Shown here in pieces: positions 1-11,639 of a stretch of 64,000 nucleotides of DNA (position 1 is the stretch's first letter; each line of letters begins with the position of its first letter). The stretch spans positions 930,001 to 994,000 of the forward strand of contig OY751492.1 of the NCBI GenBank assembly GCA_963565915.1, read 5' to 3'. A model generated the notes under the pieces. The model did not search any database, had not been told where the DNA came from, and was given only the letters and a program-made list of their open reading frames with translations. Made by a program: the position numbers and the translations under genes. The stretch is from Entoloma clypeatum (lineage: Eukaryota; Basidiomycota; Agaricomycetes; Agaricales; Entolomataceae).

Positions 1-960
1 ACTGTCATACCTCACCACTACATCCGGTCGAGAAGAACCCTGCGGGAGATGAGGGCAAAGGTCCCACTTGTTTGTATGTGACCAATATCGTCGCTGGCCC
101 CTCGTGCAATCGTTCCATTCATCCTCTGCCTGGCTTCTCAGTACGCGCATCCGACGATAGAACGTGGGGACCTCATCATCCCACCCCTAGACCCAAACTG
201 TGGAGCTCTTGCTGTACCCCTCTGTCTTCGCATATGTCTCACAGGACTCACGGCTTTGCCTCTCCTTCATCGTTTCCTTTTTCTTCCACTGCTCAAGGAC
301 CATGTCCATGCGTTGGGAGAATTCCTCCCAAGACTCCCCAGCTCATTGACCAGAACCTGCTTCGACCATGAGCATCCGGTCATAAGCTGGCGGCAGAGCA
401 GGCCGTCCATCAATGTTTTGAGTGCCAGCTTCAAGAACTCCTGGAAGGCATGCCACATGGGTGGGAGGAACGGTCGATGCCACACAAGCAGTGGACGCAG
501 GGGGTTTCCAAAAATCTGGCTGGGTAGCAGAAACATCGGCACCACTCAGACCATCAAAATGGTAAGTTGCCCCTTCTGGCAAAGGCACGGCCTGAAAGCG
601 TGCTACCCGCTGTTTTGCGGGCTTGATAATGTTATCCGGGGGTAGGTAGTGTGCCATGCTAGCATCCACGGGTGGCCTCTTCTTATAGTCATTTGTGGCC
701 CCAGATAAACCATATCGGCACCCCAGCATGGGCAAACTGATATGCAAACTGGCCCTAAAATTTAGTGTGGGGATCCAGGAAGCCGCCTGTTCAAAGTCCC
801 GGCAGGAGATCACAGATGATGGACTCTTCTAGATAGTTGCCAAACACGGGGCAACGGGTCCTGCCCTTGCGTTGCCAGGAAATTGAAAGCTCGGTTGAAG
901 CAATCATCCTCGAATTCAGTCGACCAAAGACTCAGCGTGAAGGACACAAAGGCCGATAGC
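1..960 (-). pseudogene. Fragment of an Agaricomycete gene of unknown function
   Basis: On the minus strand one frame reads as protein from about 813 to the window edge. It is interrupted by a TGA after the peptide GSGQ (near 343) and a TAG after STVWV (near 190), then resumes as VPTFYRRMRVLRSQAEDEW and runs off the left edge. Upstream, in another frame (about 960-830), the peptide FEDDCFNRAFNFLATQGQ also looks like coding sequence, which suggests a frameshift or a lost splice site. The composition (YDRMLMVEAGSGQ, ESWEEFSQRMDMVLEQW, acidic and Trp-rich) resembles hypothetical proteins common in mushroom genomes. No domain is recognised. I see a multiply broken gene; the family link is from memory and weak. 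Confidence 0.4.
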
Positions 961-997
961 ATGGAGAACGCAGTACGCATGTGCGTCGCACAAGAGA

Positions 998-1231
998 GTG
1001 TGCTGGCGAAGCTATCATGCGGCGATGCCTACCCATCGTGATGTGCCGCTGGGTTATATGATAGATACCACTCTGGATGGGCATGAGTATCTGGTGCCAA
1101 ATTTTCTTGTCCCTGCCACAGATCTGGCCCTGAACATGGCAAAAATGCGGCGATCTCTTGATGTTGAGCATGCCGCAGGAGAAGTGAGTGCACTTTTTGT
1201 TCCCCACACCATACACCATCACCTTGCTTCA
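998..1231 (+). pseudogene. Short coding relic (DGHEYLVPNFLVPATD)
   Basis: An open stretch contains TTLDGHEYLVPNFLVPATD followed by LDVEHAAGEV. Its composition is protein-like and unlike the AT-rich surroundings. It may be an upstream piece of the same broken gene as the segment at 2209-2472, on the same strand about 1 kb downstream, because I recall these two blocks occurring together in Agaricomycete hypothetical proteins. There is no start, splice site or domain I can defend. Confidence 0.3.
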
Positions 1232-1604
1232 CTGCATCCACCTTGTGAACAGTGCGGATGAGCATCATTGCCAATTTTACTCGATACAGCCATGTTCATA
1301 CATCAATCCTGGATAGTTGCCCAAAACACTTGATGCATCCAGCCTGTCTACTGTCCATAGTCAACTGTCCAGGCTCATATATACCATATATCCAGCCTAC
1401 ATAACTATATTCATACATCAGACTGGGGAACTGGCTGACTAATCATTAATATAAGCAAGTCACCTGACCAAAGGCAAAAGTGTTTAAAAGAGAAATCTGA
1501 GAGACAAAGTCATGTGACCCTTTCTCAGGATCACACGACCTTTCAGAAATATGTTCAGACAAGGGTATTTCATGCCTTTGGACAGGTCATGTGACTGTGG
1601 AAAA

Positions 1605-1654
1605 GTTAGTGGTTAGGGTAGGGTTAGAGGTTAGAAGGTTAGAGTTGGTTAGAG
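1605..1654 (+). repeat. Degenerate TTAGGG-like tract
   Basis: About 50 bp are built from GGTTAG/TTAGGG-like words (TTAGTGGTTAGGGTAGGGTTAGAGG and onward). The fungal telomere repeat is TTAGGG, so this may be a decayed interstitial telomere-like tract, or simply a low-complexity run. It lies between gene relics with no recognisable element around it. Confidence 0.4.
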
Positions 1655-2208
1655 TAAGTGCTTGGAATGATATATTCCGATGAAAAATTTTCAATAAGCC
1701 TTTATTTCATGATTATATTAGAAATGAATTTTATTCAGAATATACACTAAATAATAACAAAAAACTCTTCCTGCCCATTTCCAGGGTGGGTGCAGGAGGC
1801 ACACCATTCAGTTAACAAATAAAAATTCGATAAAGTAATAACCCCCACATAAGGCAGGAGAACATGATATATACACAATATAAAAATTAATTAATAACCC
1901 CCCCCATAAGGCGGGGGGACATATGAGGCAAGGGGGATAGGTATGCAGCAAGGGGGTGCAACAGGAGAAGGGAGGGGACGTGGCAGGGGACGTGGCGATT
2001 GTTGGTGGCGCGTCAGGGTGCACGGGTTTGGGTGGCGATGGGCCACACATGATGCATTGGTCTTAGGCTGATCTCCTTGTTCCTCAGCCCCTTTCTATGG
2101 AAGCCCTGTCTTCAGGCCTCATCAACCGGGGTACTGTCCCAGCACCTGCTGTGCCGGTACCTCACTGTCTCCTGTTGTGTCTTTCGCTCTCATGTCTTTC
2201 TATAGGGT

Positions 2209-2472
2209 TTGAGCCACAGAGAGCTTCTTGCAATTCATGCCGAGATCAAAGCCCTCCAGGCACAGCTGGACATCAGCTACAAGGATGCTGCACACCAACT
2301 GTACCATGCAGAGGTACAAAGGATTCACACCCTCAACACTTCCTGGTGCCAGGCAGCTGACACCCAGTGGATGGTGGACGAGATGGTCAGCAACAACATT
2401 GCCGACAGAATCATCAATATTGATTGTGGGGCCATGCAGGAACAAGATGGGTGGCGGGGCAATGGGGAATAG
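2209..2472 (+). pseudogene. Exon relic with coiled-coil-like segment (SYKDAAHQLYHAEV)
   Basis: The frame opens just after a plausible 3' splice site (TTTCTATAG at about 2200). It reads RELLAIHAEIKALQAQLDI, then SYKDAAHQLYHAEVQRIHTL, and ends in GWRGNGE with a TAG. The helical, heptad-like segment resembles the C-terminal region of a large family of Agaricomycete hypothetical proteins. No catalytic motif is present. The upstream exons are not intact, so I treat it as a gene fragment, perhaps from the same gene as 998-1231. A link to KDZ-type transposon genes is possible but not shown. Confidence 0.4.
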
Positions 2473-2536
2473 GTACATTATGGATTTGCAATGTCAAATA
2501 GGCTACCTTGGGGCACCTCCTTCACTTGCTGCATGT

Positions 2537-2712
2537 GTTGTCGCTGGCTGCATTGATGTTGTCACTGGCCATATTGCTGTTCTCGCCAGCTGCATCATCA
2601 TTGCCGCCAGCCACATTCTGTCACTGGCTGCATTGACATTGTCACCGGCCCCATTGTCGTTGTCGCTGGCTGTATTGACGTTGTTGCCGGCCCACATTTC
2701 ATTCTGTCGCTG
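2537..2712 (+). repeat. 21-bp minisatellite, about eight units
   Basis: The unit is approximately GTTGTCGCTGGCTGCATTGAY. About eight consecutive copies share the GYCRCTGGCYRCATT core and vary mainly by transitions. It directly abuts the sequence at 2716-2800 that matches the end of the foldback element at 12669-16009, so it may be the inner part of a related element. Confidence 0.6.
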
Positions 2713-2715
2713 CTC

Positions 2716-2800
2716 GCCATGGCGAATTCGCTGCTTCCGTAATATACCATACACTGTATGTGTTCGCTGGACCATAAATTACAATACAATGTAGGTTGAC
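2716..2800 (+). repeat. Orphan end of the foldback-element family
   Basis: This 85-bp segment matches 15779-15882, the right arm of the large foldback element, and its inverted copy near 12800-12900. All share GCCATGG, an AATTYGCTGCTTCC core, then ACCATACACTGTATG and TACAATACARTGTAGGTTGA. A third copy away from the element shows that this is a dispersed family. Confidence 0.65.
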
Positions 2801-2989
2801 TACCTTCAGGAGCAGGTTCCATCTCTGTCAAACAACCAAACACTTTGGGTGTACAAGGCTCTCAGGCTGTATTTCCACCTTCCTCAGTAGTTAATGTATG
2901 TTATTTGGTCGATCAATGGAATGATTTGGGGCTGAACAGTTTTAGGATATTGATATGGGCGATAGCACTATCACTACCATACCCAAGGA

Positions 2990-4525
2990 AGTCGGGTTGC
3001 ATGGCTATCATGGCTGTGATCACTCTTCTCATGCCTCTGACTATCATGATGATAACATTTTGGATGATGAGGATGAGGCAGGACGCTAACACACCCATGG
3101 TGGTAGACACTACCATCGTCAGGAGTCTCATACCTTGGACTGTCATCCTGACAAAAGTGAGGAAGATGAAAAATGGAATTTTGGTGGCCCACCAGACAAA
3201 GAAGACTTAGATAAAGAGGGACTCACTGATGATGAGAGTGTAGGCCTTCTCTCTGAACCCACCAATTGCTGACCATGTGAGATGGCCAGGATCTGCCTGA
3301 ACATGATAAATTCGATTGGAAAGACTTCAAAAAGCATCTTAGATACTTTGCACAGCAAGTAACAAGTAAGTGTTTATTCTGGCTATTCTTCAGATCTTAT
3401 GCATCCGAGCAGGAACATGTGACTCGGAAAGATATCCAGACATTGACAAAGGCTGTGGTTGATGGTTTCTCCTCTCTTGCATCACAAAATCACAACCACA
3501 ACTTCTATAACTCCTCACGCCCCGATGCAGATCCCCTTCCTCAATGTCCAAGTCCCAAGCCTAGAGGCCTTCCGGTTTGTCGTTCAGCTGAGAAGAATCA
3601 AATGAGTGTAAGTTAAGTTTGGCCACTTCATTGTCATTGAGAAAGTTCATTTGCTTCGCAGAGCAAAATCCAGAAATATCTCCTGCATCTCATTGGTGGA
3701 AAAGAAAACTTGGGCAATCAGAGCATCACTGATGCTGACACTCTAGCATTTGCAAGAACAGTCAATCAATACGGAGAAGAAACTAATGGCCCATGCTGTA
3801 CTGAAAAAACTTCAAAATTGACCTTGGGTGACTGTGTTCTGCATGGAACAGATCCATGGCAAAGGTGTTTGCTGCCAGTTTCATCTGTTATCATGATCTT
3901 CCACCAACCAGTCAGCAACTATATGATGACTTGATTTTAGGCTTCTTCATAAGGATGAAAAGTATGTGGCAGGACTTTCTTCTGAGTCAGAAAGACCCCA
4001 AACTACTTGCTCAACTACAAAGATGTGACACAAGAAAATCAAATGTCTGTCCCCCAGTTGTGCTTCAACAATATTTTCCCATCTAACCTTTGTCCATAGC
4101 TTTACAATAGGTGGCTAAGAATCTGTATGGCCATTCTGCAGCTCAGGAAACATGTCTCGATCATTTAGAAATTTGGGGTTGCTGGAATGTTGAGTGATGA
4201 ATCTGATTATGAAGACGCTGTGTGTGACCACAGCATCTGGGCCCTAGATTCTGAATATCTTGTCCTTTTGCCTAAATTTCATGATCCCAAGTTAAGGGAT
4301 TGGTTTCGCGTGATTGACCAGATGTATATTCTGAAGCGTAGATCTGGCAGTCCTTCATGAGGTGATTTCCCTCGCAAACAGAAACACGATCCAGAGTCAT
4401 TGCAATACAGCAGCTGGGATATTTTCATGAACAAATTACTGGAAAATGCTTATAACCCTGCTTGGCTAGCTGACATTGTTTTGTCACACCTGGTAAAACT
4501 ACACCTTTGCCCATGAAAACATGCT
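2990..4525 (+). pseudogene. Decayed multi-exon Agaricomycete gene, function unknown
   Basis: Several consecutive plus-strand pieces read as one degraded protein. They are a His/Asp-rich block (SDYHDDNILDDEDEAG), an acidic block (KEDLDKEGLTDDESVGLLSE), KFDWKDFKKHLRYFAQQ, KIQKYLLHLIGGKENLGNQ, SFICYHDLPPTSQQLYDDL with MWQDFLLSQKDPKLLAQLQR, and finally GMLSDESDYEDAV with FRVIDQMYILKRRSG. Pieces change frame at plausible GT..AG boundaries, but in-frame stops (for example TGA after RRSGSPS and in the last block) and frameshifts are present. The 'MLSDESDYE ... ID.MYILKRRSG' tail is what I remember from large families of hypothetical proteins in mushrooms. No enzyme motif is seen. Pseudogene status is fairly secure; the family is not. 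Confidence 0.5.
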
Positions 4526-4529
4526 ATTC

Positions 4530-6700
4530 CAGTAAGTAATGCTTGATTGCATGTCTTTACTGCTAAATTTCCATCCAGCTTTGAGGGTAGCAATTAAACC
4601 ACACCCTTGTATTCTTGAAAGGCATATATCATCATTCTTGTGCTATGTATATGATCTCCTAATATGTACATTCTCCTCCTCCTTTTCTAAAGCCAGATAT
4701 AGATGGCTCTATATGTATGTTCTCCTTCTCAAAAACCCTGGATATCCTGTGATGTGCTCATCGCCATTGGCTGACATCCACTCCAGATCTTGGGATGGAG
4801 GTGGGGGCTTGACATAGATGGACGGTTGTATAGGGGTTTTAATCCACAGAAAACATAGTAGTGTGTCGCGATAGAGTGCATCTAGCGGTGCACACTGCAC
4901 GAATGTCAAAACATTATTGCAATTACCTAGATAAGATAGTAAAGAGGTCAGTAACAATGAACAACATGAAACATGTTGTCCTTGCAGAAAGTCACAACCT
5001 CATACTTGCACAGAATTTGTTCAAAGCATATAATATGTATCTTAGGGTGTTCCATGAACAGGCTCTCATTTTCCATATGCCTGGTTCTCTCGATTTGCCC
5101 ACTCATCATGCCCATGGCCCGAATCCACCCATTGGAGGTCTTTGATTGCGCATTGTGACTGGTCATCAATCCGGTTGGCTGCGCATAGCACGGACTCACA
5201 GCAAACATGATGAGTGCACACACCAGTGACCACCACTGCCTCACAATTGTCAAGTACAGCACTCAGTACTCAACTATAGCCACAAGAGATAGACTTTGTC
5301 CCTATGTATCCACCTGGGGCCTTCATGTAACATTACCCCAGTTTCTCATACCCCTCTGCTTCTGATTCCCCCACCCATCATGCCAATTGTCGACTCAGAT
5401 GTCCTGATACCCTTGGTAGTGCAGCCAGATGCCAATCATTGATCTGGGCTTTCGACGTATTTGACTTTGATGAATCAGGGATAGTGCATTTAGCTTTGCC
5501 TGCCCATGCTACCATCTCGTTTAGATATCTAGACACCCGTGCCTATGCATTGCATTAGGCCCGAATCGACGACCAGCACATGATATCTCTCCACATGAAG
5601 GTCTGTAATGTGCATTGAATGAACTGGGATGGTGCATTTTGCATTGTTTGTCATTGCTGACATTTGTACCCACTCATTTAGGAACTCACAGTGTTGTTTA
5701 GATGCCTGGCACATCGCTGGACATGCAGTGATTCAATATGGCTGGTAGTGCATCCTGGACGGCGAGACACATCCTGTTACACCTACCCTGATCCCCATGA
5801 TGCTACTGTAGCCACGTCCATATACCCCTTGTATTTTTTCCTCATGTCCACAGCCATCCCCAGCCTTCTCCCAATGAACCCCTAGAGATATGGCGCCACA
5901 TATGATGTGATATATGATGATGGTTTCGCTTTGGTTTGCAAAATTGGACACTGTAGCTGTAGAATCCACACCTATGTCTTCATAGTTCCTTATTAGTTAA
6001 TAATTTGCTGGTAATAAACAGCCAATGTTGAACCGAACCACCCTCAGGCTTCAATTCACAATATGTTCTGGGAGAAAATTGGGGTACCACTAAAAATATG
6101 ACCCACATTTTTTCCCGGTATAATCGCTGTGGAAACTAAAAATAATCTCCTTGGATATAAAACAAGGCATATCAAAGATCTATTTTCAAATATGATCAGT
6201 GTATTTGCACAATGCAAATGGAGGAACACCCTACAGAGTATATTTTAAACATGATTCCTCTTTGACTGGGGCATACATCATAAAGAATTTTTCTAATATA
6301 CATCTGACTCATTTTTGACAAAAGTTCTACTATTTGTTTCACAATTTGTGCCTTCTTCTTAGGGCAAATGTATTTTTAATTTGTTTGGCCATATATTCCA
6401 TGAGCAGAAGATGTTCAAACCAGATATTTGAGCCCAAAACACATGGCCAAACTTATGATGATCACATAGTGAATTTGTTCTCTCTTTTATGCCCTGGATT
6501 AATGGCAAAATAAAACATTTATTTGTTTGAGATTTATTTTGCATAAGCCAGTGTCTGTTATAGTTGAGTGGGATAATGTGGGATTAGTTTATAGTCGGGG
6601 AAATCAGGGAAAAGATGGACAGGCAATCTGCTACATTAAATTTGAGAATTGACATGAGTTGTTACCTGTTTGGTTGAAAAGCGTATTCAAACTTATACTA
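4530..6700. other. AT-rich stretch with no supported gene
   Basis: Only short open frames occur and none has protein-like composition or splice structure. I recognise no LTR, inverted repeat or RNA gene. It is probably decayed transposon or intergenic sequence. Confidence 0.5.
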
Positions 6701-6701
6701 G

Positions 6702-6860
6702 AGAGTCAAAAAGGATGTTGCTGCAGTATGGGGAGACATCACCACAATCCAGAAGGACATTGCTGCAATGCAGGGGAACATACAACTACTCCTTCAGCTC
6801 CATAAGGTGCAGAATCCACTGGCTGATACATTAGTCAACTCTTGTGCAGCTGAGCTATAA
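6702..6860 (+). pseudogene. Terminal exon relic with coiled-coil segment
   Basis: Fifty-two codons end in TAA at 6858-6860 and read RVKKDVAAVWGDITTIQKD, then IAAMQGNIQLLLQLHKVQN. The regular I/V/L spacing suggests a short coiled coil. The G+C content is above that of the flanks. No start or upstream exon is evident, so this is most likely the last exon of a lost gene. Function unknown. Confidence 0.35.
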
Positions 6861-7137
6861 ATGACTGTCTTCATTAGAATTCAAATTTGACACATAACAC
6901 ACATATATTGATGTAGACACATACAATTCTTTTTTCTTTAATGTTGTAGGCTTGTAATAGAATACCTAATTGATGGCTCTACCCAGTGTCTTGACCACTT
7001 TATTGGCTTATACACCATTAGTGTCGGTGGCCACCCAGTGACCACGGCGGATGATTACTTACTTGTTTAATGAGATTGTGTGTGTCAAATGTTAATACTG
7101 TGAGTGTCTCAAACATAACAAACTTTCACCATCCACC

Positions 7138-7280
7138 ACCACATGTGGGCAGAGTACAAAGAGCAAGATGACACCTTTGTTAGCTCCGAGCTGGAGACGC
7201 TGCACAGCCAACCACTGTTCCAATCAGCAGCAGTTTTCGTTCATTGTGATCAGGGAATGGGAGAAATCTTGCTCTTTCTT
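7138..7280 (+). pseudogene. Short coding relic (MWAEYKEQDDTFVSSELE)
   Basis: A compact frame reads MWAEYKEQDDTFVSSELE followed by PLFQSAAVFVHCDQGMGEI before losing coding character. It lies on the same strand as the relic at 6702-6860. It is an unrecognised fragment with no domain. Confidence 0.3.
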
Positions 7281-8587
7281 TTCCTGGCTTCAACTAAGTC
7301 TAGGGCAAGGGTATAACATTGATGCTCACCAGGAGGAGGGTGTCTTGCGAGTTATAAGTCCTTAATGTGTTAAGACTCGTTCTTTATCATTCCACAAATC
7401 AGCACCATTTTTCATTTATTCATTGATTAATTCACCTTTTGCATTGCAGCAAAATGTTTTCTAAATAGGCAATGCTCACCAATATTAGTTAGAGTGGTGA
7501 TGTAATATACTATCAGGATCTATTTTTTGAGCTGGGTTCAAAAATGACATCTGTTTGATCATATGACTTGTTTCCATAGCAATTACTAATAAATTATATA
7601 TTCTATTGAGTTATGCTTATAACTTGGTGAAATGACCAGCTTTGATCAGATCAAGATATGAAAGAATAAAGAGATTGCTTTGAGAAAAGGAGGTCAAATA
7701 TGTTTCTTATATGATTGTATTTATACAAATATACCCAGAAATAGTAAGTCCACCAGTTTTGAAGCTAGAAAGATGATTCAAGTTGATACGGACAGCTGTC
7801 ATACATCCAAAGATGAATGCATACATTGTTTGTACTTGTTTGCCCAGATTGATAACAATCAATTAATTTGGTTTGACTACTGCCAGATGCAGAATTTGAA
7901 GCAGATTTTAAATATGCTATATTGGTATGATGGTAATTGTTTGTTCTTATATAATTTGGGGAATTTATGGGAGTATGTGGCTTATATCTTAATGACAAAG
8001 CTTGTTCTGACTTTATCTGGTGCTCTATTGCTTCACTTTGTTTTTCTAGAGCTCCCATGGCTTCTAGAACCTTCTATGAGTGTCAAAGCACATTTTCTGT
8101 CATCCTCTGTGTCTCTGAATGCTGTCTCTGACTCTGAGCTGGTATTTGGTAAGTTAATATCTTATTTATTTATTTTAATTTCTTTTTATGTGCAATTATA
8201 TTTAAATATTAAATAGTATAATATCTTTTATTGTTTTTGCTTCGTAATCTTATATGAACTATAATCTAATGATTCTTATATAGATTTAAAAGATCATATG
8301 TCTTTTACTTGTCTTTGTTCAATCAGTAAGTTGACTCACTCTTTAAAGATTGCTAATTATTGATAATTAATTAGTGAGTCAATTTTTGAATAATTCAGAA
8401 ACCCTGACCACACAAAACTCAAGTAAATATTTATATTTTTTATTTTATACTCACTTACAAACTTGTAACCGATTCAGATTGTGGCCTTATTTTTGATCAT
8501 ATTTGGAATGCAGGTTCTTGTTATCAAAGCCCTTGAGCATTCCAAAACGTAAGCTTCACGTTGAGAGCTGGATGCAAAATAAAACCA

Positions 8588-8690
8588 ACAAGCCCTTGGG
8601 CAAAAGATATTAAAATGAGCAAAGATATTAAAACGAGCCTTTGGGCAAAAGATACCAATATTAAAATGAGCCCTTGGGCAGCAAACAATC
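8588..8690 (+). repeat. Short tandem repeat with AAAACGAGCCTTTGGGCA core
   Basis: Three to four imperfect copies of a roughly 30-40 bp unit carry AAAAYGAGCCYTTGGGCA followed by AAAGATAY. Weaker copies continue to about 8770. It is an AT-rich minisatellite. Confidence 0.55.
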
Positions 8691-9376
8691 ATGAAATAAG
8701 TTCTTCAATAAACAATTATAAAATGAGCTTCTGGACAAATTATTATACAATCATCAAAAAACAAAATATTTTGAGCCTTCAGACATTGGCAAGCATAGGT
8801 TTCAATCTTTAAATCTTTGTAAAACAATTTTACATTTTGATGTCCAATTATATTTTTTGAAATTAAAAATTTATATTTATAATTATGGAATCAATTTAAA
8901 TTATCACCATTATTGAAGCTTTATATTCAAGTTTTTCTTACATTGGTAAATAACTTTGATATTGTATTACAACATGATATATACTTTAACACAGTATCTG
9001 AAGTTGGTTTGAAACTCAAGCAGAATTTATACAGAAAACATGACTATTTTGCATTAATAATAAAAATTCAAGGTGCTCTTTTAGTTATTATTAATTTTGT
9101 TTATTTGCTATATAATTTGCTCATTTGTCATATTGTAGCATTCAAATTTATTGAACTTCAATACATCAATCTGCCAATTATATCTTTAACAATATAATTC
9201 TATATACCAACTTGTTATTCACAAAATCATCAAGAACAAATTGCAAATCTGTGTCTTTAAAATCTGATAAAATTGTTGAAGGTGGAATATTGAAAGTATT
9301 CAGTGCTGATGAGTGCACCTTTTTTTCTCTCGTCGAATATGTGGACATGTTTTGGTTGAGATAGCAACAGAATCTG

Positions 9377-9703
9377 TTGGCTAATTTACAGGAAATCAAC
9401 TGTGCTTGGGCATTTGCTGCGGCAATCAAACAAAATTGGGACCCTAATGTGGATGGCAAGAGGCATTTTTTCAATGGTGAGTTTATTTGTGTTATTGGTA
9501 TGCGAGTTGATGGGAGAATCATGCACTCTATGCAGAATCTAACGAGGAGCATGTGTATGTCTGCAAAGTATCCAAAGAGCATAGAGCGCTATGGGAGTTT
9601 GATGTATATGTTTCTCAACAATATGGAACACAAACAGTGGATAGGGTCAAGTACACTCTGCTATTGTAGTAAGTCCTTTCTTTCTTTCAGTCCTTTCTTT
9701 TGA
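9377..9703 (+). pseudogene. Possible coding relic, unrecognised
   Basis: The frame reads MANLQEINCAWAFAAAIKQ and later NGEFICVIGMRVDGRIMHSM in AT-rich DNA. Composition is moderately protein-like, but there is no domain, no promoter and no flanking exons. It could be a chance open frame. Confidence 0.2.
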
Positions 9704-9731
9704 ACGACTTTCGAGCACTGATTGTCTCAAA

Positions 9732-9993
9732 TGTTTCAGATTGTTGTTGAGTCTCAGTTGTGCATCAGATTTACATCTCGCCATACTTCCGTCCAAATCG
9801 CTCGATCGGTCAACTAGTATTAGCTTGCAATTGCTTGGCAAACTCTCCATTTAAAAAAGTTATGTTTCAGATTGTTGTCGAGTCTCAGTTGTGTGTCAGA
9901 TTTACATCTCACCATACCTCCATCCAAATTGCTAGATCAGTCAACAAGTCTTAGGTTGCAATTGCTTGGCAAACTCTCCATCTAAAAAAATTA
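9732..9993 (+). repeat. 131-bp tandem duplication with CpG decay
   Basis: Two adjacent copies start at 9732 and 9863 with TGTTTCAGATTGTTG. They differ almost only by transitions. The first copy keeps several CG dinucleotides that read TG or CA in the second (CGCC/CACC, TTCCG/CTCCA, TCGG/TCAG). A third partial start (TTATGTTT) follows. Confidence 0.75.
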
Positions 9994-10428
9994 TGTTTTG
10001 ATTGATGTCATATCAAAAGATGGCTGACTACTCTTTGATATTGGGTGCTACTCATCCACGTGTGGACAACGGTAATAGGAAAACATTGGCTGCAGATTGA
10101 GGTGAGGGTGATTTTTTGATATGTTTCTTGATCTAAGTATATTTGACAGCCATTTTGGTACTGGTTATCTTACACCATCCATTGTTTGATGCACTTTGGG
10201 CAACTACATTCTATATATTGTATCACCCTTCAATGTCTGTGCTGGTTGTGGAAATGGCGTTGAGAGGCGACCCCCAAGTGCGATCGATTGAGTTGGACAC
10301 AATTGCAGTGCATCACTGGTCTTCTTCTCTACCGCATATCACAACTGTGCCACTTATATGGTTGATGCTGGTTGAAGAAAACCTCTCTTGTGTCACAATA
10401 GTATCAGCAAAGGAAGCCATGTCTTATG

Positions 10429-11345
10429 TTTTTTTTTTTTTTTTTGGTCAACAATTTATATAGCGGTATACTAGGGGTACAGTCCGCTTGACATAGAGTA
10501 AACTACATCAATCCGAGGATCTACGTACGCATGAAGAACAAGCGGCGCAAAGCTCCGTCGAGCTGATAAGTCCTCGCGCTGAAAAGCGAGACGTTGACGG
10601 AGGGCGGAAATGCTCAGTGACACTAAGTGAGTGCTCGAAAACACCTCAACCAACCACAACACTTCTCAACAACTAAGTTCAGGGATGGTGGGGGTTAATC
10701 CACTTATTTCGAAGCAGATCGACACGTAATTCCACTCCGGGTATAGGATTCAATAAAGGGGGAGGGATTCTTTTAAAGAATCAAAGGTGGGTCTGTCTGT
10801 TCTGTCTGTTCTGTCTGCACTGCACTGTTCTGTAGAGACTTAGAAGATCACGTTGTGCTGGTAGGCTACGAATTGACCTGAGCTGGGGGGCTTGTTCTAA
10901 TCTAGGGTACATGGCAGAATATTGAGAGGTTTTTATACATACTTCGGCTATCTAGAGTACTTAAAGTTTATCACAAGTTATTATACAACCATGTGGGGTC
11001 TTCGGTTCGGTAAGGGTCTTCATGTGTGTCCGGAACTTCATACGGACCGATTTTCTATGGTCCCATGTGCAACGGGGGGCAACCGGGTTGAGGGGACGGA
11101 GCGCTAGGGATTTCTTGGTGCGCGAGCATTCGGTATCACCGCATCAAAATTGAGCGGGGTGGATCAAATCTTTAATTACCCTTCAATCATCGGTCCGGAA
11201 CGGGAGAAGCATCAAAGACCCTTGAAACGATTGGCAACACCGTTTCCAGGGTGTGTTCTATTTCGGGTTAAGTTCACATGGCTCGGCATCACGGCATCAG
11301 TGATCGGCCGCCTTGTTCTGTGATGCGTTCGGTACAGTGCAATGT
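10429..11345 (-). mobile_element. Possible poly(A)-tailed retroposed segment
   Basis: A 17-T run (10429-10445) marks an abrupt change from AT-rich flank into about 900 bp of higher-GC sequence without repeats of the flank. Read on the minus strand, the segment ends ...GCTATATAAATTGTTGACC followed by the A-run, as expected for a LINE- or SINE-type insertion or a retroposed transcript. It contains only short open frames and a TCTGTCTGT microsatellite (10791-10825). No convincing target duplication is visible, so the right boundary is approximate and the assignment is tentative. Confidence 0.3.
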
Positions 11346-11639
11346 GTTCAAAATAATAAATCCCCATGCCTCCGTAGTGTCCATTAATCATAGTGTTATA
11401 TGTTGGATAGGGTGATAGATCAAGAATTATATTATTATTGGCTCCCTCAGTGGTCTTATCCAGTGAGAATAGAAAGTTTGTGTCAAGTCTATAGTTAAGC
11501 CCTCAGAATGTGACTGTTCCTATGATCATGACAAAAGGTGGTCCAGTAGCATTTAGACTCTCAATATGTAGCCATTCATGCCATCAGTCCCCATATAATA
11601 ATGTTTAATGGTGCCAATATAATGTCTATTCAATGACTA

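Noticed and set aside
7680..8216. 178-codon open frame on the plus strand
   Set aside because: AT-driven composition rich in Leu/Phe/Tyr, no domain, and no conserved flanking exons; part may be an exon relic but I cannot support a gene.
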